Origin: Lysobacter sp. FW306-1B-D06B
GTDB lineage: Bacteria > Pseudomonadota > Gammaproteobacteria > Xanthomonadales > Xanthomonadaceae
Reading direction: 5' to 3'
DNA: 64,000 bases
NCBI RefSeq assembly: GCF_038446665.1
Contig: NZ_CP151802.1
Coordinates: 2,790,001-2,854,000, forward strand
The notes beneath the pieces were generated by a model, which saw only the letters and a list, made by a program, of their open reading frames with translations, was not told the DNA's origin and ran no database searches. Positions 59,384 through 64,000 of this stretch are shown here, piece after piece (positions within the stretch are counted from its first letter, which is position 1; every line of letters starts with the position of its first letter). The position numbers were made by a program, and so were the translations under genes.

Positions 59384-59452
59384 TCAGCTGTCCAGCGCGA
59401 GCCAGAGCGCGCCAAGGACGCCGATCAAGAAGTAATAGCCGATGTATTCCAT
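59384..59452 (-). CDS. 22-aa hydrophobic phage peptide (prophage 2)
   Basis: A frame of 22 codons reads MEYIGYYFLIGVLGALWLAL and stops three bases before the pIII-like start. It matches the 20-aa peptide of prophage 1 in place and sequence (GVLGALWLAL vs ALLGAFWLAY). Confidence 0.6.
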   Translation of the reverse strand: MEYIGYYFLIGVLGALWLALDS

Positions 59453-59475
59453 GCATTCCCCCCTTGAAACAGCGA

Positions 59476-59495
59476 AGGGCGGGAATCCCCGCCCT
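59476..59495 (-). terminator. Hairpin after the coat gene (prophage 2)
   Basis: AGGGCGGG pairs with CCCGCCCT over a short loop just after the coat stop. Same position as the prophage 1 hairpin. Confidence 0.5.
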
Positions 59496-59507
59496 CCCCT
59501 GCGCCGA

Positions 59508-59720
59508 TCAGTTCGCGGCCGACTTGGCGCGGCGGATCAGCACGATGACGCCCGACACCACGAGCAGCGCGGCACCGATGAGCATCAGCTCAGCCTTGGC
59601 GTCGGTGACTTCGCCCGTGAACGACGTGGCCAGCTCGCCCGCCGAAGCGGCACCAGCGACCAGCATGGCGGAGGTGGCGGCGGTGGCCTTGGCGACCTTG
59701 GAACGGATCTTCTTGAACAT
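59508..59720 (-). CDS. Major coat protein pVIII-like (prophage 2)
   Basis: The 70-aa protein from the ATG at 59720 (GGAGATC upstream) has a signal peptide (KATAATSAMLVAGAASA-G), an acidic start (ELATSFTGEVTDAKAE), a membrane helix (LMLIGAALLVVSGVIVLI) and a basic end (RRAKSAAN). Typical pVIII. Confidence 0.88.
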   Translation of the reverse strand: MFKKIRSKVAKATAATSAMLVAGAASAGELATSFTGEVTDAKAELMLIGAALLVVSGVIVLIRRAKSAAN

Positions 59721-59742
59721 GGTGGATCTCCTGACTATGGGT

Positions 59743-59952
59743 TTAGGTTGAGGTGACGCGACGAGCCGCGCGGATCTTGAAACCGATGGCCCAGAGCATC
59801 CCGATACACGCGGCGATGACTGAGGCGTCGGCCATCGACATTGGCGGCAGCAATGTCGAATGAGGGCCGTAGAAGGGCGCAACGCACTGGCCTGTTGCGG
59901 CGTCGAAGTCCGATGCTTTGCAGTACAGGGTCAGCAGTTGCGCTTCTTCCAC
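59743..59952 (-). CDS. Small phage membrane protein (pVII/pIX-like position, prophage 2)
   Basis: The 69-aa protein from the GTG at 59952 (GGGAGAGA upstream) has EEAQLLTLYCKASDFDAATG and one membrane helix (MADASVIAACIGMLWAIGFK), then a basic end. The longer frame to 59997 has a poorer ribosome site; the shorter form matches the 68-aa counterpart of prophage 1. Confidence 0.6.
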   Translation of the reverse strand: MEEAQLLTLYCKASDFDAATGQCVAPFYGPHSTLLPPMSMADASVIAACIGMLWAIGFKIRAARRVTST

Positions 59953-60018
59953 GGTGTTCTCTCCCGCGAGACGCCCGCCGCAAGCGACGAACGTCACGCG
60001 ATGTACCTGGGCGATTGA

Positions 60019-60297
60019 TTACGCGGCGCGGGCCGGCTTGGCAGCGCCACCAACGGGCAGCAACTTCACGCCCTTGAGACGCAGGTTGCCGCGTTCGTCG
60101 AGCTGGTAGCTCTGCGGATCGATGGTGTATTCACCGGGCGCGTACTCATGACCGAGTTCGACGTGCACGCCGAAGGGCAGCGGGAAGTCACCGCCGTTGA
60201 AAATGGCGGCGTTCTGCCAGCCGTAGCGCTTGCCCTTGAACTCGCTCGGGCGGGTGGTGGTGGTGGACTGGATGACAACGCGGACGTGCATGCTCAT
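60019..60297 (-). CDS. Phage ssDNA-binding protein, pV-like (prophage 2)
   Basis: The 92-aa protein from the ATG at 60297 reads MSMHVRVVIQSTTTTRPSEF, FPLPFGVHVELGHEYAPGEY and LDERGNLRLKGVKLLPV, the pattern of G5P-type proteins of Xanthomonas-like phages. GAGGT lies 6 bases before the start, and the start overlaps the Rep stop (ATGA). Confidence 0.8.
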   Translation of the reverse strand: MSMHVRVVIQSTTTTRPSEFKGKRYGWQNAAIFNGGDFPLPFGVHVELGHEYAPGEYTIDPQSYQLDERGNLRLKGVKLLPVGGAAKPARAA

Positions 60298-61109
60298 GGG
60301 ATGACCTCGCAAAGGATCAGTGCCCCGCCAAGGAAGATGACGAGAAACGGGCTGGCGAGGAATTCGCCCGTCTCGCGGTTGACGTAGCCGCCTTTGATGC
60401 GGCCCACGTCGCAGATTTGGTCCCATTGCTGGCGCAGCCAGCCGGGCAATTTCCACCAGCGCAGTTCGATGCGCGCGCCGTCAGACAGGCCGCCGAACCC
60501 GGACAGGCGTGCACCACGCGGCAGCGTGCGCAGGTCGTAGTCGTCGCCCTTGCTCGCATACTTCGCGAGATAGCCGACGGCTTTACGTGCCCACTCGATG
60601 CGCGTCATGCCGTACTTCCACCAACCCTGCTTGTCTGGCTTCGGGAGCGTGCGACCTTTTGGCAGCCACACGAGCACGTGATAGTGCGGGCGGCCGCGCT
60701 GCGTCAGTTCGAGAACCCACGTGTAACGCGCTGCGAAGCCTGCGCGCGTGGCGTACTGGCGAAGGCACTTCAACAGCTCGGTGACTTGCTTGGCGACCCA
60801 GCGCTCGTCGTCGCGGTACGTCAGCGTGAGCATGGCCCACTTGCCACGGAAGCCACCGCGTTGCGCTTCCTCGACGTGCAGGCGCGCAGACGTGATGACG
60901 TTCTGTTTCATCTTGCCCAAGCGCTTCCGCTTCTGTTCCTCGGCAGTGATGACCTTCGACGGCTTCACCGCTGCACGGGCGACGCTCCGCTCACGCTTCG
61001 CGATATTCGAAAGCGCTTGGCTACGAGCGAGGCTCGTGTCACTTGTTCCTATATGGACAAGCCCAGCGGCTGCGCCGCTCGGAAGAGCAAAACCGCTGCC
61101 GTCAGCCAT
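60294..61109 (-). CDS. Rolling-circle replication initiator with HUH motif (prophage 2)
   Basis: The 271-aa protein has the Rep motif order: AMLTLTYRDD (motif 1), RGRPHYHVLVWLP (HxH, motif 2) and EWARKAVGYLAKYASK (YxxxxxY/K, motif 3). HUH Reps nick the origin by a tyrosine. Prophage 1 uses a different Rep family. The ATG at 61109 (GAGGTC 8 bases upstream) overlaps the stop of the partial Rep-like gene by 8 bases. Confidence 0.82.
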   Translation of the reverse strand: MADGSGFALPSGAAAGLVHIGTSDTSLARSQALSNIAKRERSVARAAVKPSKVITAEEQKRKRLGKMKQNVITSARLHVEEAQRGGFRGKWAMLTLTYRDDERWVAKQVTELLKCLRQYATRAGFAARYTWVLELTQRGRPHYHVLVWLPKGRTLPKPDKQGWWKYGMTRIEWARKAVGYLAKYASKGDDYDLRTLPRGARLSGFGGLSDGARIELRWWKLPGWLRQQWDQICDVGRIKGGYVNRETGEFLASPFLVIFLGGALILCEVIP

Positions 61110-61515
61110 TGCAGCTGACCTCGGGAGTGCCAAGTGCCGAATCCCGAGCCAGCGTAAGGGAATCGGAGGGGAGCGTAACGGCCGTCGCTCGCAGACCGGC
61201 TGACCAGCCTAGTGCTTGCGCACCCACTTGACCGGGCGAGCTTACCAGTGGGTGCCTTGAGCGCATACACGCGGTGACGCCATGTGGCCACCAGCCCGCC
61301 TTGTCAGCGTGGGGCATACGCACGCCCGCAGGGAGCTGCACGTAGACGTGGAAGAAATACACACCGTGGCGGCTCAATTCCATTCCGGCCGTGTGCGCCT
61401 TGGCTTCGATGCCCTGCTCTTCCGCCCAACGGTGAAGGTGTGCGGCGAACACATGGATGTCTTCGCGCGTGGGCGCCGCGTCGCGGCGGTACGTCAACGT
61501 AAGCAGCGAGATCAT
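61102..61515 (-). CDS. Partial Rep-like protein lacking the HUH pair (prophage 2)
   Basis: The 137-aa protein resembles the N-terminal half of the Rep encoded just downstream: LLTLTYRRDAAPTREDIH aligns with MLTLTYRDDERW, and FFHVYVQLPAGVRMPHADKA with HYHVLVWLPKGRTLPKPDKQ, then GWWPHG with GWWKYG. The first His of HxH is Phe here, and the tyrosine motif region is absent. It may be a decayed duplicate or a Rep modulator (as pX is to pII). Overlap with Rep and with the next gene suggests it is translated. Confidence 0.6.
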   Translation of the reverse strand: MISLLTLTYRRDAAPTREDIHVFAAHLHRWAEEQGIEAKAHTAGMELSRHGVYFFHVYVQLPAGVRMPHADKAGWWPHGVTACMRSRHPLVSSPGQVGAQALGWSAGLRATAVTLPSDSLTLARDSALGTPEVSCNG

Positions 61516-61676
61516 GCTTCGATCTCCATGCGGCAGCGGCGGAGGAACTCACGCTCGCGTGCACGCTGGGTGCGCTGCTGTTCGATGAGGTGTTGCAGTT
61601 CCGGCAGCACGAACAGCGTGCCCACTGCGATCATCAGTGCGGCCGAAACCGCGAGTTGAATTCCCTGCCCTTCCAT
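61512..61676 (-). CDS. Tiny membrane protein at start of phage operon (prophage 2)
   Basis: The 54-aa protein from the ATG at 61676 has one membrane segment (LAVSAALMIAVGTLFVLPEL) and ends EREFLRRCRMEIEA, like the first gene of prophage 1. AGGGGGCAGGGC precedes it, again as in prophage 1. Overlaps the Rep-like gene by 4 bases. Confidence 0.65.
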   Translation of the reverse strand: MEGQGIQLAVSAALMIAVGTLFVLPELQHLIEQQRTQRAREREFLRRCRMEIEA

Positions 61677-61770
61677 GCCCTGCCCCCTTTGGCTCGGCGT
61701 TTGCCGGGACTGCGGCGGCGGGTTGCTAGGGGGCGTCCCCCTCCGCCGGGGGCGGTCCCGGCTGGGTGCC
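61677..61770 (-). promoter_or_regulatory. GC-rich leader conserved with prophage 1
   Basis: Read on the minus strand the blocks GGGACGCCCCCTAG, CAACCCGCCGCCGCAGTCCC and AAGGGGGCAGGGC match the prophage 1 leader in order. The strand symmetry and the lack of coding suggest an origin, packaging signal or translational leader. Confidence 0.45.
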
Positions 61771-61801
61771 CCATGCTCCCCCACGGGGGAACACGGGCGA
61801 T

Positions 61802-61842
61802 GTAACCTCAGCGGTGAACATCCTGTCAACCGGAGGGTTACC
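61802..61842 (+). promoter_or_regulatory. Inverted-repeat operator before the prophage 2 repressor
   Basis: GTAACCTCAGCGGT (61802) and ACCGGAGGGTTACC (61829) are near inverted copies. The second overlaps the ribosome site of the repressor gene, so binding there would regulate the repressor itself. Confidence 0.55.
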
Positions 61843-62217
61843 ATGACCGTCGCCGCTCAGCTACTTGACAAAGCGAAGGAACGTCGCTCCATCCCGACAG
61901 ATATGGCTTTGGCGGCTCGTGTCGGCCGTTCGCGTCAGGCGGTAGCCCAGTGGCGTAGCGGCGCTAAGCACCCCGAAGACGACATGATTTGCGAGCTTGC
62001 GCGGCTCGCCGAAGTCGATCCGGCGCCGTACCTGGTGGCTGCTGCTGCTGAGCGCTCGCATGGTGTAGCAGCGAAGACGTGGGCCGCGTTGGCGCGCCAA
62101 CTCGGGGCGGCAGCGGCTATCGCGTGCGTAGCGATGTTTTACGCCCCTATCGCCCCTGCTTCAGTGCCGGAACCGGCGAAGCTGAATATCTGTAGCGATA
62201 TGCATTATGCGAAGTGA
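61843..62217 (+). CDS. Prophage 2 repressor-like protein (XRE/HTH)
   Basis: The 124-aa protein has a helix-turn-helix (DMALAARVGRSRQAVAQWRS, GAKHPEDDMICELARLAEVD), a membrane helix (AAAIACVAMFYAPIAPAS) and ends SDMHYAK. The codons for MHYAK are the dif core and XerC arm, as in prophage 1. It is divergent from the phage operon and is the likely immunity regulator. Confidence 0.8.
   Translation: MTVAAQLLDKAKERRSIPTDMALAARVGRSRQAVAQWRSGAKHPEDDMICELARLAEVDPAPYLVAAAAERSHGVAAKTWAALARQLGAAAAIACVAMFYAPIAPASVPEPAKLNICSDMHYAK
62188..62215 (-). other. dif-like Xer site f (right end of prophage 2)
   Basis: On the plus strand: poor arm ATCTGTAGCGA (phage), centre TATGCA, good XerC arm TTATGCGAAGT. Together with the good XerD arm of site a this reconstructs a complete host dif. 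Confidence 0.8.
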
Positions 62218-62562
62218 TGTGACCGTTGGGGTCGCCGCCGTTTGCGCTGCGGCCTGCCTGCTGCACACGGCTCTTTCCCGCCTCTCTCGCTCGCGTAAGC
62301 GCGCAAAGCGCGTGTCCTGCGTAGAATATTGCGTCATGCCTAGGTAGAAGCTCAGCGTTCTTGAGGCAGAAAATTTGAGCTTCCGAGAACCGAGGCAGTA
62401 ATTCGGTGCGTTAGGTACGCACTACGCAGAACTATTGGGCCCGACGTCAGCAGATGGCTTCCGTTGTGTACGTCGAACCGGCCTCCAAATGGCATCTGAC
62501 CACCTTGGCAGCTCGGTGTGCCCGCAGATTCAAGAGGCACCTGATCGCGAACCTAGATCCCG
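62218..62562. other. 345-bp region right of the array, no gene recognised
   Basis: Base composition is lower in GC than the eCIS region. Short palindromes such as GCGCGCAAAGCGCGT occur near 62295. No frame has a credible protein pattern. It is probably chromosomal flank or the remnant of an older element. Confidence 0.35.
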
Positions 62563-62715
62563 TTAGCCATCCTGACCTTCAGATGACGATGGCTCGCGCG
62601 GCTGGACTAGAAGGTTCCTGGCCCAGTTCAACACGGCCTCGTGAGGAATCGTTCGTCCGCTGGCGACGTCTTCCAGCCCTTCGACAATTGCCTGATGTTT
62701 CTCCAACTCCTCCAT
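62563..62715 (-). CDS. 50-aa protein resembling an antitoxin tail
   Basis: From the ATG at 62715 the minus strand reads MEELEKHQAIVEGLEDVASG, RTIPHEAVLNWARNLL and a short Pro/Ser tail. The segment EGLxDxxxGRxIPHEAVxxW is like the C-terminal toxin-binding end of small type II antitoxins (RHH/ParD-like). No toxin gene or DNA-binding half is seen next to it, so it may be a remnant. Confidence 0.5.
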   Translation of the reverse strand: MEELEKHQAIVEGLEDVASGRTIPHEAVLNWARNLLVQPREPSSSEGQDG

Positions 62716-62769
62716 CGATATCTCCGCTCGTAACTTGCTCTACTGGCCGTTACAGAACCCGGTGGATCG

Positions 62770-62870
62770 GCTCCGACGGGCCCGAGCGCCGTGTTGCTCC
62801 AGTCCATGTCGCGGAGGCGCTCGCCCATCTGACCGCCGCCGGCAAGAATGTCCTGTCCCGTATGGGTCAT
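62770..62870 (-). pseudogene. Remnant of a histidine-kinase N terminus
   Basis: From the ATG at 62870 the minus strand reads MTHTGQDILAGGGQMGERLR, DMDWSNTALGPVG, which matches the DWSxTxLGPVxxWP start of PAS/GAF hybrid kinases. The match is lost after GPVG, where the expected WPxSLR does not follow. It looks like the truncated start of a kinase gene related to the one at 63098. Confidence 0.5.
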
Positions 62871-63097
62871 CTCTGCAACTCTCCTCGCGCCGGCGGCCGT
62901 CTTGTCCATGGTAAGAATCTGGGGGCGCCGCACGCGCGCTCAGGGGCGCCCGCGGCCATGGGCGCGGCAGCTTCGACACCGCGTCCACGTTGCTGTATCG
63001 CGCTGTAACGCGACGAATAGATCCTTCGACGGAGGTTGAAAATGGGCACAGGGAAACTAGTCACCTCGCTCTTACGGCCTGGAAACTTGCTGGGCGT

Positions 63098-64000
63098 TCA
63101 TCCCATGATGCGCAACGGCACGGCGGCGAGGATCTCCCGCAACGCTTGAATCGTTGCAGGTTTGACCAGGTGATGGTCGAACCCTGCCTCCAGTGCGCGA
63201 TTGCGATCCTCTTCCTGGCCGAATCCAGTCAAGGCGACAAGCAGTGGCCTGCGACTTGCGCCGGTGCGGAGACGACGCGCGACTTCGTAACCATCCATGC
63301 CGGGCATCGCGATGTCGATGAAAGCGATCTCTGGCCCGAAGGCATCGTACGCCTCCAACGCTGCCGCGCCGTCATACGCGATATGCAGGTGCTGTCCAAG
63401 CGATTCGAGCATCATCGCCAGAGTGTCGGCCGACGATGTCAAATCGTCGACGACCAAGACGCGATGCGACGGGAGCGGGAGTGCTCCTGCGAGCGGCTGC
63501 GCCACTTCGGCATGCGAGGTCGCGTCGGAAATCGCGGGCAGGCGCACCTCGAACTCGCTGCCGAAGCCCAGGCCTTCGCTGCGCGCCTTTATGCTGCCGC
63601 CGTGCAGTTCGACGAGGCTCTTGACCAGCGTCAGGCCGATGCCCAGCCCACCATGCGCACGCCCAAGCGACTGATCCACCTGCGCGAACATCTCGAATAC
63701 TTCCGTGAGCATGTCCGTCGGAATGCCCAACCCGCTGTCGCGAATCGTCACGATCGCCGCATCGCGTTCCTGCCTTGCGACAATGTGGATCTCGCCGCCC
63801 GGCGCGGTGTACTTGGCCGCGTTGTGCAGCAGGTTTCCGAAGACCTGTACGAGCCGGCCAATGTCCGCCTCAACGTACACCGGCTCCACGGGCAGGTCGA
63901 CAACGAGTCGGTGTGCGTTGGAATCGATGAACGGCTTGAGTGCCTCGACGGCCTCCTGGACCGCAAGCGACAAGTCAAGCCGCTCCCGCCGCAAGTCGAT
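63098..64000 (-). CDS. Hybrid histidine kinase, C-terminal part (cut by window edge)
   Basis: About 300 residues are visible. First comes the HATPase domain: N-box LVQVFGNLLHNAAKYT, G1 IRDSGLGIP, F-box VFEMFAQVDQSLGRAHGGLG and G2 GIGLTLVKSLVELHGG. Then a receiver domain: HRVLVVDDLTSSADTLAMML with the Asp pair, phospho-Asp in IAFIDIAMPGMDGYEV, and Lys in HLVKPA. The frame runs off the right edge; the sensor part is not seen. Membrane or cytoplasmic location is unknown. Confidence 0.92.
   Translation of the reverse strand: MDLRRERLDLSLAVQEAVEALKPFIDSNAHRLVVDLPVEPVYVEADIGRLVQVFGNLLHNAAKYTAPGGEIHIVARQERDAAIVTIRDSGLGIPTDMLTEVFEMFAQVDQSLGRAHGGLGIGLTLVKSLVELHGGSIKARSEGLGFGSEFEVRLPAISDATSHAEVAQPLAGALPLPSHRVLVVDDLTSSADTLAMMLESLGQHLHIAYDGAAALEAYDAFGPEIAFIDIAMPGMDGYEVARRLRTGASRRPLLVALTGFGQEEDRNRALEAGFDHHLVKPATIQALREILAAVPLRIMG

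Larger units (their letters stand above)
56079..62204. mobile_element. Filamentous prophage 2 (inovirus), inverted relative to prophage 1
   Basis: A 6.1-kb unit between sites e and f. It has a DUF3653-like gene at the left end, then Zot, pVI-like, pIII-like, a tiny peptide, coat, small membrane protein, ssDNA-binding protein, HUH Rep, a Rep-like partial gene and a tiny membrane protein, all on the minus strand. The divergent repressor lies at the right end. Same plan as prophage 1, but many genes are only distantly related. Confidence 0.88.

Noticed and set aside
40509..62215. Tyrosine integrase or transposase of the array
   Set aside because: All frames were read for such proteins; none is present, in line with use of host XerC/XerD.
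62454..63008. 184-codon plus-strand frame right of the array
   Set aside because: It is antisense to the small antitoxin-like gene and the kinase remnant and has no domain pattern.
1..64000. tRNA or rRNA genes
   Set aside because: No cloverleaf-like sequence or rRNA segment was recognised by eye; a dedicated search was not possible.

Overview
The window is about 64 kb of GC-rich DNA (roughly two thirds G+C by eye) from a gammaproteobacterium, most likely Lysobacter or a close relative in the Xanthomonadaceae. The reasons are the codon use, the filamentous-phage gene set, and 28-bp Xer sites close to the gammaproteobacterial dif consensus. The genus is an inference.

Region 1 (1-7.4 kb) is ordinary chromosome: a LysR regulator cut by the left edge, an Old Yellow Enzyme alkene reductase with a GcvA-like LysR regulator, two overlapping metallo-beta-lactamase-fold hydrolases (the second with a Tat signal), an AraC regulator divergent from a short-chain dehydrogenase, and small conserved proteins including a YkgJ-type cysteine-cluster protein.

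Region 2 (7.9-36.9 kb) is a complete-looking extracellular contractile injection system (eCIS, Afp/PVC-like). All genes run on the plus strand with very short or overlapping junctions. The order is AAA+ ATPase, DUF4255 cap protein, two unassigned proteins, sheath, tube, tail-assembly protein, a 59-aa DUF6760-like protein, second tube protein, an unassigned protein, LysM tube-initiator protein, hub, spike, PAAR tip, gp25, two baseplate J-like proteins (one of 1699 aa), a tail protein I-like protein and two cysteine-rich paralogues. Two probable cargo genes follow. The first has a DUF4157 metalloprotease-like domain and a C-terminal nuclease-like domain. The second has a peptidoglycan-binding domain. 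A LuxR-type regulator on the opposite strand closes the locus, followed by a short Hsp70-family gene and small host genes.

Region 3 (about 40.1-62.2 kb) is a tandem array of elements whose junctions are dif-like Xer sites. The sites lie at 40509, 48291, 50612, 52309, 56068 and 62188. Units 1 and 5 are two filamentous (inovirus) prophages in opposite orientation. Each has repressor, tiny membrane protein, Rep, ssDNA-binding protein, coat protein, pIII-like adsorption protein, pVI-like protein and Zot. The repressor gene's last codons lie inside the dif core in both. Units 2-4 carry no phage structural genes. Each starts with a small DUF3653-like gene next to dif and continues with one or more modules of the form repeat A - gene - repeat B. 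The modules carry a sulfatase, a GFA-family protein, a TonB-like protein, a lipoprotein and several unknowns. A and B are near reverse complements of each other and are individually quasi-palindromic. This regular dif - small regulator - (A-gene-B)n - dif layout is the most unusual feature of the window and looks like a Xer-dependent way of collecting gene cassettes.

Region 4 (62.2-64 kb) is the right flank: a stretch with no convincing gene, a small antitoxin-tail-like ORF, a remnant of a histidine-kinase N terminus, and the C-terminal half of a hybrid histidine kinase that runs off the window.
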